Origin: Budorcas taxicolor
Lineage: Eukaryota; Chordata; Mammalia; Artiodactyla; Bovidae
Assembly: GCF_023091745.1 (NCBI RefSeq)
Contig: NC_068935.1
Coordinates: 59,544,724-59,608,723 of the forward strand
Reading direction: 5' to 3'
DNA length: 64,000 nt
The notes under the pieces were generated by a model. That model saw only the letters and a program-made list of their open reading frames with translations, did not search any database and was not told the DNA's origin. The translations under genes and the position numbers were made by a program. This document shows, in pieces, positions 33,725 through 46,400 of this stretch; within the stretch, counting starts at the first letter, position 1; every line of letters begins with the position of its first letter.

Positions 33725-34045
33725 TTGGACTTCCGTGGTGGCACTGTGGATAAGAACCCGCCTGCCAAATCAGAGGACATGGTTTCTCTCTCTGGTCCAG
33801 GAACATTCCACATGCTATGGAGCAACTAAGCCATGTGTCACTACTGAGTCGGTGCTCTAGAGCCTGTGAGCCACAACTACTGAGCCTGTGGGCTGCAACT
33901 ACTGAGCCCATGTGCTGCAACTACTGAAGCCTGCACACCTAGAGACTGTGATGATAACAAGAGAAGCCACCACGATGAGAAACCCATATAACACAACAAA
34001 GAGCAGCCCCTGCTCGCCACACCTAGAGAAAGCCCATGCAAAGCA
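33725..34045 (+). mobile_element. CHR-type cetartiodactyl SINE
   Basis: It has a tRNA-Glu-like head 'ggacttccgtggtggcactg' and 'aagaacccgcctgccaaa'. The distinctive CHR body follows, with repeated 'cacaactactgagcc' motifs, then 'acaagagaagccaccacgat' and 'ctagagaaagccc'. This family is older than Bov-tA and shared with whales and hippos. Confidence 0.9.
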
Positions 34046-34057
34046 ATGAAAATCCAG

Positions 34058-34268
34058 TGTAAAGTGAAAGTGAAGTTGCTCAGTCATGTCCAACTCTTTG
34101 CGACCCCATGGACTGTAGCCTACCAGGCTTCTCTGTCCATGGGATTCTCCAGGCAAGAATACTGGAGTGGGTTACCATTTCCTTCTCCAGGGGATCTTCC
34201 AGGGGATCGAACCTGGGTCTCCCACATTGGAGGCAGACGCTTTAACCTCTGAGCCACCAGGGAAGCCC
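34058..34268 (-). mobile_element. Bov-tA SINE
   Basis: An antisense copy runs from 'gtgaaagtgaagttgctcag' to 'ctgagccaccagggaagccc', directly abutting the CHR SINE tail. It is close to full length. Confidence 0.92.
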
Positions 34269-34760
34269 ACATACTAATATATATCCTACAGTCTTTTATG
34301 GTTTTGTATTTGCTTTGTTCGCTCAATGATATATCTTGTAGATATTCCCACAGAACTTCCTCATTCCTTCTTACACCTGCATATTATTGAATTTTACAAA
34401 TGAATTTTAACATATTAAATCACCTCTTCACTGATGTACTCTATATCATGTTTTCAAAACTAATTTGTGACTATAGTATCTGAAATAAACTTATTTTCAA
34501 ATAAGGTCATATTAGAAGGTGCTGGGGGGTCATACCTTTTGGGGACACATAATTCAATCCATAAAATCTGCATTGCCAAGAGTGAAGGGAAACTGGCAGG
34601 CTCATACACTGATAATGAGAGCATGAATTGTTTAACCTTTTAGAATGGCAATTTGTCAATATGTATTAAAATTTTTTTAATGTGTCTACTTTCTGAAATA
34701 GCAATCTCAATATTTTGTTTTGATCCTAGGCAGGTAATTACATAGGAACAAAATTCTATG

Positions 34761-35867
34761 GCAGGTCAGGTGGTCAGGTATTCTCATCTCTTTCAGAATT
34801 TTACACAGTTTATTGTGATCCACACAGTCAAAGGCTTTGGCAAAGTCAGTAAAGCAGAAATAGATGACCTGTTTCTTCAGAAACCTGTATGCAGGTCAGG
34901 AAACAACAGTTAGAACTGGACATGGAACAACAGACTGGTTCCAAATAGGAAAAGGAGTACATCAAGGCTGTATATTGTCACCCTGCTTATTTAACTTCTA
35001 TGCAGAGTACATCATGAGAAACACTGGGCTGGAAGAAGCACAAGCTGGAATCCAGATTGCCGGGAGAAATATCAATAACCTCAGATATGCAGATGACACC
35101 ACCCTTATGGCAGAAAGTGAAGAACTAAAGAGCCTCTGGATGAAAGTGAAAGAGGAGAGTGAAAAAGTTGGCTTAAAGCTCAACATTCAGAAAACAAAGA
35201 TCATGGCATCTGGTCCCATCACTTCACGGGAAATAGATATGGGGAAACAGTGGAAACAGTGTCAGACTTTATTTTGAGGGGCTCCAAAATCACCACAGAT
35301 GGTGACTGCAGCCTTTAAATTAAAAGACATTTACTCCTTGGAAGAAAAGTTATGACCAACCTAGACAGCATATTGAAAAGCAGAGACATTACTTTGCCAA
35401 CAAATGTCCATCTAGTCAAGGCTATGGTTTTTCCAGTGGCCATGTATGGATGTGAGAGTTGGACTATAATGAAAGCTAAGCACAGAAGAATTGATGCTTT
35501 TGAACTGTGGTATTGGAGAAGACTCTTGAGAGTCCCTTGGACTGCAAGGAGATCCAAACAGTCCATCCTAAAGGAAATCAGCCCTGGGTGTTCATTGGAA
35601 GGACTGATGCTGAAGCTGAAACTCCAGTACTTTGGCCACCTGATGCAAAGAGCTGACTCATTGGAAAAGACCCTGATGCTGGGAAAGATTGAGGGCAGGA
35701 AGAGGATGGGATGACAGAGGATGAGATGGTTGGATGGCATCACCAACTCGATGGACATCGGTTTGGGTGGACTCCGGGAGTTGGTGATGGACAGGGAAGC
35801 TTGGCATGCTGCAGTTCATGGGGTCACAGAGTCGGACATGACTGAGTGACTGAACTGAACTGAACTG
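34761..35867 (+). mobile_element. BovB LINE with inverted 5' segment (twin priming)
   Basis: Positions 34761-34865 are BovB in reverse orientation ('ggtattctcatctctttcag', 'gtgatccacacagtcaaagg'). From 34866 on the element is in sense to its 3' end. In an uninterrupted BovB the two parts are adjacent, meeting near 'gacctgcctc', so the 5' part is inverted rather than from a second copy. Flanking 11-bp duplications AAAATTCTATG (34750-34760) and AAAATTGTATG (35868-35878) enclose both parts, showing a single insertion. The RT box reads YADDTTLMAES at about 35087-35119, and the frame 34864-35277 is open. Confidence 0.94.
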
Positions 35868-36164
35868 AAAATTGTATGTGGAAAAAGAAGGTCTTTGCAG
35901 TGTTGTTTATCGCATTAAAATAGAAAATAATTATAAATAATTTGTTAAATGAATTATGATCTACAAGTATGAAGCTATTAAGGTGAAGATATCATTGAAT
36001 TTCATAATGAAATGCCACATTTCCCACTGATAGCAACATTTGTCATTGTCAAGAATGCTGGCTATGGCCTCAGAGGATGGCATTGTAATTTTCTTTTTAG
36101 AGTAACTAAAACAGGTAATAATATATGTCTATTGTGATTATTAAAATATTATTACTAACTACTT

Positions 36165-36995
36165 ACAGCTAACAACAAAATACAAATGTTGGTGAGGATG
36201 TGTGGAAATGGTAACCCTCATGCACTATTGGTGGGAATGTAAATTGGTGCAGCCACTATGGAAAATAGTATCGAGTTTCCTCAAAAAATTGAAAATGGAA
36301 CTACCATATGATCCAGCAATTTTACTTATTGATCTGGAGAAAATAAGAACACTAACTTAAAAAGATATATACTTCTCCATCTTCACTGCAGCTTTAGTTA
36401 CAATAGCCAAGACATGGAAACAACCTAAGTTTCCATCCATGGATGAATGGATAAAGATGTGATATATAGAGATACAATGGAATATTATTCAGCCACAAAA
36501 AGAAGGAAATTTTTGCCATTTGAGACAACATGCAATGACCTTGCGTACATTATGCTAAGTGAAACAAGTCAGACAGAGAAAGACAAATATTGTATCTCAC
36601 TTATATGTGGAATCCAAAAAACAAAACAAAAAAATCAAGCTCACAGATACAAAGATTAGATTAGTGGTTGCCAGAATCCAAGGGTACGTGTTAGGTGAAA
36701 TGGGTGAAGGGAATCAGAAGGTACAAACTTCCAGTTATAAAATAAATAAGTCTTTAGGGTGTTATGTACATCATGGAGACTATAATTAATACTACTATAA
36801 ATACTCTACTGCATATGTGAAAGTTATTGAGAGTATATCTTAAAAGTTCTCAGCATAAGAAAAAATTCTGTAACTATGTATGGTGATGGATATTAACAAG
36901 ACTTCCTGTGGTGATCATTTCACAGCACAGACAAATATTGAATCATTATGCTGTACATTTGAAACTAATATGTCAATTATATCTGAAAAAAATAT
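36165..36995 (+). mobile_element. Old L1 3' end
   Basis: The sequence shows L1 ORF2 C-terminal markers ('ggtgggaatgtaaattggtg', 'accatatgatccagcaat', 'gaatggataaagatgtg', 'tggaatattattcagcca'). The 3' UTR of an older mammalian L1 follows, ending 'gaaactaatatgtcaattat'. It is 5'-truncated. Confidence 0.9.
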
Positions 36996-37932
36996 TACTA
37001 GCTTGTGTGTACATTTTACTTGAATCCTATACTTAGTGACAAGAAAACAAGCCTACAGTATAAAATTACATAAAAAACAGCTTGTAAGACAGTATCAATA
37101 TTATGGTCCCATTAATATAAAAATATATTTATGATTAAAAAGGCAAACAGAACCTTCTTAATGGTTACACACCAAACTGTATAATAATCAATTAATGCAC
37201 TAAATTCCTCTAAAAAGTTTTTTTTCTAGATGGAGTTTAAGAATATTTTAATTTACATTTTTTGCTTCTCTGATATTTCTAATTTTTCTATCCTGAATGG
37301 GCATTGCCTGTGTGATAAAGGCTAAACAACAGTGGTTTAACGAATAAAATGGGACTGCTGAAATTGCTAATGATGGGTCTCAAAAGTTGATATCAGGTGA
37401 GCAGTACCAAGGAGGGGTGGAGAAGTCAGGAGAATGAACAGATGCTGTAGCCCCAGAAACTCTCTCCATTCTGCTGGGTGGACCTCTGGGGTTCCTCCGA
37501 TGCCCTTGGTCTTTAGGGGCTTGCCTTGCTGTGCTGGGATGCCACAGAGCCTTCATCAGGAGCCTGGGTACTCTTTGCCCACAAGCTGTGGTGGGAAGGA
37601 GTAGGGCAACTGATGTCAGAGAGCAGGTTGGTTGCAGCAGCAGGAGGACCCCAGAGCAGGAGGTAACTTTCATCCAAAAATGAAAGCATCACAGTAGGAC
37701 AATGAAAGTACACATTGCACATGCAGGCAGTGAAGGTCCTCCTCCCTCCCTCTGCTTAGGGAGAGCTAAACTAGCCAGGCGGAGACTTCCCTCCCACATT
37801 CACAGAACAACTGACCTTCTCCAAAAGGTCATGTTCTCACAAACCTCTGGTCTTTTGAACCTCAGTGTTACCATTCTCAAGAATAGCATTTTCCCACACC
37901 AAATTCTGAATCTCTAAATCCTATTGTCCTTT

Positions 37933-38154
37933 GCATGCGTGCATGCTCAGTCACTTCAGTTTTGTCCAACCTCTTTGCGACCCTATGGACTGTAGCCCGC
38001 CAGGTTCCTCTTTCCATAGCATTCTCCAAGCAAGAATACTGGAGTGGGTTGGTATGCCCTCCTCCAGGGGATCTTCCTGACCCAGGAATTGAACCAGTGT
38101 CTCCGGCATTGTAGGAGGATTCTTTACCCACTGAGCCACATGGGAAGCCCCCTG
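37933..38154 (-). mobile_element. Bov-tA SINE
   Basis: A near full-length antisense copy flanked by the 9-bp duplication TTGTCCTTT (37924-37932 and 38155-38163). Confidence 0.95.
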
Positions 38155-38814
38155 TTGTCCTTTAATTCTTTCCAAATACTGCTTTTTTAAGGTTCCCTCC
38201 CCTGGTCCAAGGATGGAGGGAGAACAGAACACAGACATACTGCAACACCACAAGGAGATGGAACAGCAGTGTCCAGCTAATGAAAAAAAGGACAAGAGTA
38301 TCCTACTTTGTTTGTAACTTCCATGGAGACAAGTGTTGAAAGTTCCCACCCTTTCATGTAAAAAGTACTCTAAGACATGTGGGCTCCTAAGATATACTCC
38401 ATTTTGCCAAATACCCTAAAGTTAGTTGGGATTCAGGGTGTCTCCTTCCTAAGGCTCCTACAACTGATAAGTTTCTAAATAGACATGACTTAAGGCTACA
38501 GAACAAGTCTCTAAGTTCCATTTATCAATATTCTAGGAAGAGCCATCGAGAGGACCTGGCAACGTTTGCTAGACACACTTGTTTCTGAAATGGCAGATTT
38601 GCTTAAGAAAATAATTCCATGGCTCATTCCTGGACCTCCTGGCTGTGTTCTTGCCACCTCTGTATTTGCGGAGTTAAGCAATATTTTCACGAAACCTTTA
38701 GGATCAAAGTTTAGCTCTCCCAACATTGTGGCTTCCCTTTGCTTTCTCTTCTATCACAGTACAGCCTTAAAGACCTTGATCTTCTAACTCACCAAGAGAC
38801 AGCAGGACACCACA

Positions 38815-39040
38815 GTTAAAAGCATGGTCTTGGAAGCCAATCTGCCTGAGTTCAGCTCTTGGCTCTGACATTACATAACTGTGACATAGAACAAATTACT
38901 AAATATCTGCATGCCTCGGTTTCCTTAACCTAATGCTACCTACATCCCAAGACTGTTTTCTTATCATAAGTTATTATAAGCATTTAAAACAGTGACGGAT
39001 ATATGCTACAGGTTACATAATACTTGTTAAATAAATAAAT
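38815..39040 (+). repeat. MIR SINE abutting exon 7
   Basis: The order 'ggtcttggaagccaatctgc', 'gagttcagctcttggctctg', 'ctcggtttccttaacctaat', 'ttataagcatttaaaacagt' and 'cttgttaaataaata' is that of MIR. Its 3' end reaches the exon 7 donor, so the first intronic bases after exon 7 are MIR-derived or nearly so. Confidence 0.8.
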
Positions 39041-39042
39041 AC

Positions 39043-39186
39043 CTGTACTAGACCGGATTATTTCTGTCCCAACAACATGGCCCAGCAGGTCATATTGATT
39101 CAGTCGAGAGCCATCTTGTGCCACTTCCACAGATTTGTTCTTCCCAAGAGTCCAAGAATAAACGACTTCAGCTGTTGTATAGGCAT
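39043..39186 (-). CDS. GABRA3: GABA-A receptor alpha-3, exon 7: loop B to loop C of the extracellular domain
   Basis: This 144-bp exon completes a Tyr codon (T|AT) and encodes AYTTAEVVYSWTLGKNKSVE, then VAQDGSRLNQYDLLGHVVGT and EIIRSSTG. It contains the GSYAY loop-B aromatic of the alpha(+) benzodiazepine face, formed across the exon 6/7 junction, and SSTG at the start of loop C. The length and the 2/1 codon split are those of the family. The acceptor has an uninterrupted run of 18 T before gccttag. The donor ACAG|GTATTT is weak. The exon is bordered by a MIR on the donor side and a BovB 210 bp away on the acceptor side. Confidence 0.97.
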
Positions 39187-39193
39187 CTAAGGC

Positions 39194-39211
39194 AAAAAAA
39201 AAAAAAAAAAA
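39194..39211 (-). promoter_or_regulatory. GABRA3: Homopolymeric T18 polypyrimidine tract of the exon 7 acceptor
   Basis: In transcript sense, 18 consecutive T precede gccttag and the exon. This should be a strong U2AF-binding tract. It is also a mononucleotide run, so its length is likely to vary between individuals and be error-prone in sequencing. Confidence 0.85.
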
Positions 39212-39395
39212 GTCAACATGGAAAACAGAAGGAAAAAGAAAATGATTATCTTTGATAGTAAACTCATATGAGATTGAAATACAACTCTCATCCCAAAAGA
39301 CTTTTCAATATGTGGTCTGTCTTGAAATGAATTGCATTTATTCATGCTTGTACTAAGTACTTGTTGAATCATTATTAATAATTTACTCTGGACAC

Positions 39396-40551
39396 TACTG
39401 CCAACATCCACTGGATTGCAGAAAAAGCAAGGGAATTCCAGAAAAATATCTACTTCTGCTTCATTGAGTACACTAAAGCCTTTGACTGTGTGGATCACAA
39501 CAAACTGTGCAAAATTCTTAAAGAGATGGGAATACCAGACCACCTTACCTGCCTCCTGAGAAACCTGTATGCAGGTCAAGAAGCAACAGTTAGATCCAGA
39601 CGTGGAACAATGAACTGGTTCAACATTAGGAAAGGAGTACATCTAGGCTGCATATTGTCACCCTGCTTATTTAACTTATATGCAGAGTACATCATGTAAA
39701 ACGCCGAGGTGGATGAAGCACAAGCTGGAATCAAGATTTCCAGAAGAAATGTCAATAACCTCAGATATGCAGATGACACCATGCTAATGGCAGAAAGCAA
39801 AGAGGAACTAAAGAGACTCTTAATGAAAGTGAAAGAGGAGAGTGAAAAAGCTGACTTCAAACTCAAAATTTAAAAAACTAAGATCATGGCATCTGGTCCC
39901 ATCGTTTATGGCAAATAGATGGGGAAACAATGGAAACAGTGACACATCTTATTTTCTTAAGGCTCCAAAATCACTATAGATGGTGACTGAAGCCATGAAA
40001 TTAAAAGACACTTGCTCCTTGGAAGAAAATCTATGACAAACCTAGACAGCATATTAAAAAGCAGAGGCATCACTTTGCTAACAAAGGTCCATCTAGTTAA
40101 AGCTATGGTTTTTCCAGTAGTCATGTATGGATGTGACAATTGAACCATAAAGAAGGCTGAACACTGAAGAATTGGTGCTTTCAAACTGTTATGCAGGAGA
40201 AGACTCTTGAAAGTCCCTTAGACAGCAAGGAGATCAAAGCAGTCAATCCTAAAGGATATCAACTTTGAATATTCATTGGAAGGACTGATGCTGAAGCTGA
40301 AGCTCCAATACTTTGGCCATCTGATGTGAAGAGCCAACTCACTAGAAAAGACCCTGATGCTGGGAAAGATTGAGATTAGGAGGAGAAGGAGGCAACAGAG
40401 GATGAGATGGTTGGATGGCATCACCGACTCAATGGATATGAGTTTGAGCAAACTCCGTAAGATAGTGAAGGATGGAGAAGCTTGGTGTGCTATAGTCCAC
40501 GGGATCACAAAGAGTCAGACACAACTGAGCGACTGAAAAACAACAATAACA
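39396..40551 (+). mobile_element. BovB LINE, 5'-truncated, 1.16 kb
   Basis: It begins 'actgccaacatccactggat' in the BovB ORF and runs to 'gcgactgaaaaacaacaa'. It is flanked by a perfect 11-bp duplication ACTCTGGACAC (39385-39395 and 40552-40562). The RT box reads YADDTMLMAES at about 39767-39799. Stops and small indels break the frame. It lies antisense to GABRA3, 210 bp upstream of the exon 7 acceptor. Confidence 0.95.
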
Positions 40552-42535
40552 ACTCTGGACACACAGAAATAAACCCAAAGTGGTCACAGTCTAGAAGACT
40601 CACAGTGACTCTCAGTCTTCTGGACTGCCAATAAACCTTTATAAAGTTTTCCTTCTCTTGGAGGATAGAGAGTAGTGGCAAGGGAAGGAATGGTTAAAAT
40701 ATAATTTAATGCAGATGTCACAAATTCAAATGTCCACAGGAGCTACAGACATGTCTTAAATGACCTAATTAAGCTAGCTGTAAGAAAAATAAACTTCTAG
40801 AAATATAGTAAAATTTCTTTAATTTTTAATTATTATGGGGTGAGTATATGAATTATGGTAAAAAATCATGTTAGGTATATTTTAAATTAAAATGAAAAAT
40901 TACAAATTAAAAAAGCAATAACTAATGATTACAATTTTATTTTGAAACTTATAAGTTTAATCTGGTTTAACTTGCAAACCGGAAACCTGCCACCATTTCT
41001 TCTGTATCAGGGTATTAATATCAGGTCTTGTATTTGGAATTTCAAAGTCGAGTATGGAACTTAGCACAGATTAATTTTAACAGGGGTGGGGGTAGGAAAA
41101 TGGTGAGGGAATGTGGAGTGAGGTTTTTCAGTTATAGTCAGTATCTTAAAGGAATAGAGTTGCTTTCTTTCTAGACACAGATCAACTCTTAGAACAGTGG
41201 GTTTTATATTTGGGGTGAGCACCATGCCATAACTCAGATATCTAGGATCATTATAAAGAGAACCTGACCGCCATACTGCTCACCCTTTTCATTCATTTTT
41301 GAGCTGTTTATTGTTCAAGTCACTCAGAGATCTCCAACTCATGGCGGCAGCTATCATGTCCATAACATGCTCTATTTAAACCTTATACCACAAAGCAAAT
41401 AACTGCTAGTCAATCTACCAGTGAACGGATATAAATTCTGTATCCCTACAAAACTTTGAAATGTTGGATATGTATTTTGTAACAGTCTGACAAAAACATA
41501 TGTATTAATTGTGATCTGCTTATATTGTAGTTTTAGAATTATTTTCAATATATTCAAGAAAAACATTTCCTGATTTGTATATAGTAGGCCACATGCCCAA
41601 AAGTTCCTCAGGCACATCAAACTTCTCATTGAAATTATGAGAAAATACACATAACCCTATGGTACTGTTTTAAAATCTGTGCCCTCATAACTGATGAAGG
41701 AAAATACCACAAGAAATCTAACTTTTCCACATAATGTGCACTGTATATGTTCTCAGTCATTTCTTCAATTCACTGACAAAAATACTTGATTAAATATAAA
41801 GCTACTGCTGCAATTTAATCATTTTTATAAATTTGACACATCTATAAAATATTTTGATGCCTGTGAAGGTTAATTGCTTAATTGATATATAACTACATTT
41901 CCTAGCAGCAACACTTAATGTATACATTCAAATACAAACCTGTTGAAATTTTAATCTATTTAATTGTTTTTTTTTAATTTCAGTCTGTTTTAAGATTTTC
42001 ATTGTACATCTTTTAAAATGTATCAATTATGGTTCTTATAATGGATTGTATAATGTTGATATCTGAAGTTTTATTTCTTCAAACAAAAGCATACTTTATA
42101 TGCAAAGCAATTGTGTATAAATATTCATTTTTACTAGGAAATGAAAACTCACAATCTTTCTTGAAATAGTCCTTTCAGTCTACCTTCTATTTATTTAAAA
42201 TATGTATAGTTATGGGTACAACAATTGTGTCACTTTCCTCTTTATTCAACTAGGAGCTCTTAATTCTACCACATGTAAAACAAGAATGTAAGTGAGTTGA
42301 CTAATGGCAACTGACATTGTACCCTGTTTTCAGTAAGAGAGTAGAAAGTGCCCATCTAAAGAGACAGACACTTTTCAGCCCCATGTGGTTGTGGCCCTGT
42401 GGGGATTTGAGCTCAGTGTTCTCCTATCTTCTGATTTCATAAAATAATAATAATAAATGAATTGGAATTCTGTGTGACATCTCCCAAACTTCAAATATTG
42501 GAGGATAATTTTGAAAGTAATTAACACTTATTATG

Positions 42536-42745
42536 GGCTTCCCTGGTGGCTCAGTGGTAAAGAATCTGCCTGCAATGCAGGAGATGTGAGTTCAATCTCT
42601 GGGTTGGAAAGATCCCCTGGAGAAGGAAATGGCAATCCACTCCAGTTTTCTTGCCTGGGAAATCCATGGACAGAGGAGCCTGGTGGGCTACAGTCCATAA
42701 AGTTGGAAAAGAGTTGGACATGACTTAGTGCCTAAAACAACAGAC
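42536..42745 (+). mobile_element. Bov-tA SINE
   Basis: A near full-length copy flanked by the 13-bp perfect duplication AACACTTATTATG (42523-42535 and 42746-42758). It sits just before the recognisable start of the old L1. Confidence 0.96.
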
Positions 42746-43480
42746 AACACTTATTATGTCAAACAAAGGATATTTGCAAACCACCAACTTGTAACTTAGT
42801 TGGACCTGAAAGATATCTAAAGGACACTCCATCCAAAACATCTGAATACACATTCTTTTCTGTACACATGGCAGTTTTTCAAATAGATCACATGATGGCC
42901 ACAAAGCAGGTCTCAATAAATTTAAGAAGATAGATATTATATCAAGCATATTTTCCAACCACAAAACATGAATCTGGAAATCAATGACAAGAAGAAAAAT
43001 GGAGAAAACACAATTACATAAACACTTAAAATATTATGATAATAAAAAAAACCAATGAGTCAACAGAAAAATCAGAGAGGAAATTTTTTTAAATACCTTG
43101 AAACATATGAAATAAAAGCACAATATTCAAAAATCCTACCACATAATTGCACTCAACTCACATGCTAGCAAAGTAATGCTCAAAATACTCCAAGCCAGGC
43201 TTCAACAATATGTGAACTGTGAACTTCTGGATGTTCAAGCTGGTTTTAGAAAAGGCAGAGGAACCAGAGATCAAATTGCCAACATTCGCTGGATCATCAT
43301 AAAAAGAGACTTCCAGAAAAACATCTATTTCTGCTTTATTGACTATGCCAAAGCCTTTGGCTGTGTGGATCACAATAAATTGTGGAAAATCCTGAAAAAG
43401 ATGGGAATACCAGACCACCTGACCTGCTTGCTGAGAAATCTGTATGCAGGTCAGGAAGCAACAGTTAGAACTGGACCTGG

Positions 43481-46400
43481 GGGGATGATCCTAAGATGGC
43501 GGAGGAATAGAATGGGGAGACCACTTTCTCCCCCACAAATTCATTGAAAGAACATTTGAACGCTGAGTAAATTCCACAAAACAACTTCTGAATGCTGGCA
43601 GAGGACATCAGGCACCCAGAAAGGCAGCCCATTGTCTTCGAAAGGAGGTAGGACAAAATATAAAAGGTAAAAAGAGAGACAAAAGAGGTAGGAAAGGAGA
43701 TCCGTCCCAGGAAGGGAGTCTTTAAAAAGAGAGGTTTCCAAACACCAGGAAACACTCTCACTGGTGAATCTGTGGCGAGCCTTGGAACCTCAGAGGGCAA
43801 CATAACCAGGAGGGAAAATAAATAAATAATTAAACCCCACAGATTACGTACCTAAAGGCAACTCCCAGCGGAGAAGCAGCCCAGAAGCTTGCATCCACCA
43901 CTAGCAAGTGGGGACTGAACAGGGAGGCGCAGGCTGCATTGCTTAGGGTAAGGACCGGGCCTGAATGCCCCGAGGGCAATCTCAGGGAACTAACTAGAGA
44001 TAGCAACCCAGACTGTGGGACAGCTATCCCGTGAAAAGCCCTAACCTAAGACACCTCCAGGCCCACTCACAGAACAAAGGACTGAGTAGAGCTAGCCGGC
44101 TGTGAACCAGTCCATCCCCCGCCAGAGACAGGCAGCCAAGTGCAGCCAGAGAAGGAAAGGGGAAATCACGGTCCCAGAGAGGCATCATCTACCAAACTGC
44201 AAGCAGGCTTCATTGCTAAGCAAGACTCCTTGGGATTCTGGATGGTCGACATCCACTGGGAGGGTCTCAGCCAGAGATCAGCTCCCCAGAGGAGACACAC
44301 CGCACACCTGAGAAGGCATGCCCAGTGTATACTCAGAAAACCAAGAGAGGCTGGGACGGGGGAGGCGATAAGTCGTAGATCGCCAAGCACCTGAGCTGCT
44401 TGGACCGGGGAAGGGCACAAAACGCAAGCCCAATCAAGTCTGCGCCTTTGTGGAGTACCAAAGAACCTGAACCTGAACAGCTTAGACCTGGGAAGTACAC
44501 TCAACCCAGGGTCCACATCAGACAGTTCCTGGCCGAGCAACCTAAAGCCTGAACAGTGTAGACTGGGAAAGCACACACACCATGAGCGGGGGAAACCCAG
44601 TGTGGCTGAGACACTGCAAGCACTCCCCACAGATGCCAGTGATATCTGTTTGCCATGTTCCTCCCTTCCACCACAGCAAGGCTGGACAAGTAAGCCTAAA
44701 AAAAGTAACCACTACCGCCTCCTTGTGTCAGGGCAGAAATTAGACACTGAAGACACCAGGAAACAGAAGAATCTAAAATAAACAGAGGGAACCACTTTGG
44801 AAGTGACAGGTCCAATAGATTAAAACCCTGAAGTTAGCACCGACTACATAGGAAGGGGCCTATAGATCTTGAGAAGTGCAAGCCAGATCAAAGAACTATC
44901 TGAAACTGAACTAACCCTACACTGTCCACAACAACACCAGAGAAAGTCCTAGATATATTTTTACTATTGTCATTTTTTAATTAAAAAATATTTTTAAGTC
45001 TTGTATTACTCCTTTTATTTTCATTTTTAACCTATTACTTTGCCAAAAAAGACCTTATTTTTAAAAGCAAAATTCATATATATATAATTTTTGTGACTTT
45101 GTTTTTTTTTCTTTAATATTGTATTTTTGAGAATCTAACCTCTATTCTAGATTTTTATTCTTTGCTTTTTGGTATTTGTTATCAATTTTGTACCTTTAAG
45201 AATCTAATCTTCAGTACCCATTTTTACTTGGGAGCAAAATTTCTGGCTGGATTGCTCTCTCCCCCTTGGGACTCTTCTTTTTCTCCACCAGGTCACCTCT
45301 ATCTCCTCCCTCCCCATTCTCTTCTCTGCCCAACTCTGTGACTCTCTTTGTGTGTTCCAGGCTATGGAGAACACTTCAGTCCAGTTCAGTTCAGTTCAGT
45401 CGCTTAGTCGTGTCCGACTCTGTGACCCCATGAATTGCAGCACGCCAGGCCTCCCTATCCACACCAACTCCCGGAGTTCACCCAAATTCAAGTCCATCGA
45501 ATCGGTGATGCCATCCAGCCATCTCATTTTCTGTTGACCCCTTCTCCTCCTGCCCTCACCCCACCCCCCAGCATCAGGGTCTTTTCCAGTGAGTAAACTC
45601 TTCGCAAGAGGTGGCCAAAATATTGGAGCTTCGGCTTCAGCATCAGTCCTTCCAATGAATACCCAGGACTGATCTCCTTTAGGATGGAATAGTTGGATCT
45701 CCTTGCAGTCCAAGGGACTCTCAAGAGTCTTCTCCAACACCACAGTTCAAAAGCATCAATTCTTCGGCACTCAGATTTCTTCACAGTCCAACTCTCACTT
45801 TCATACATGACCACTGGAAAAACCATAGCCTTGACTAGATGGACCTTTGTTGGCAAAGTAATGTCTCTGCTTTTGAATATGCTATTTAGGTTGGTCATAA
45901 CTTTGCTTCCAATGAGTAAGTGTCTTTTAATTTCATGACTGCAATCACCATCTGCAGTGATTTTGCAGCCCCCCAAAATAAAATCTGACACTGTTTCCAC
46001 TGTTTCCCCATCTATTTCCCATGAAGTGATGGGAGCACATGCCATGAGCTTTGTTTTTTGAATGTTGAGCTTTAAGCCAATTTTTATGGAAATAAAAGAA
46101 AACCTCAAATAGCCAAAGAAATCTTAAGAAAGAAGAATGGAATTGGAGGAATCAACCTGCCTGACTTCAGGATCTACTACAAAGTCACAGTCACCAAGAC
46201 AGTATGGTACTGGCACAAAGACAGAAATATAGATCAATGGAACAAAACAGAAAGCCCAGAGATAAATCCACATACTTTTGGACACCTTATCTTTGACAAA
46301 GGAGGCAAGAATATACAATGAAGAAAAGACAATCTCTTTAACAAGTGGTACTGGGAAAACTGGTCAACCATTGGTAAAAGAATGAAACTAGAACACTCTC

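Larger units (their letters stand above)
19093..39042 (-). other. GABRA3: GABRA3 intron 7
   Basis: The intron is 19.95 kb. It hosts the provirus, several BovB copies, a CHR-type SINE and L1/L2/MIR pieces, listed separately. Unassigned stretches: 19093-19263; 19641-20960, described separately; 31077-31420; 31861-32464, including a T/C-rich tract 31960-32110; 33440-33724; 34269-34749; 35879-36164; 36996-37923; 38164-38814. Within 37380-37690 a GC-richer block has a 97-codon minus-strand open frame, and within 38566-38787 there is a 73-codon plus-strand frame. Neither shows a recognisable domain, and I do not call them genes. The donor next to exon 7 is the weak GTATTT. Confidence 0.88.

Noticed and set aside
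37380..37722. GC-richer minus-strand frames of 97 and 69 codons.
   Set aside because: Overlapping frames with low-complexity composition and no recognisable family. A retrocopy is possible, but I have no parent gene to name.
38566..38787. Plus-strand 73-codon frame in intron 7.
   Set aside because: No recognisable domain. Considered as a retroviral envelope remnant and dropped for lack of any matching motif.
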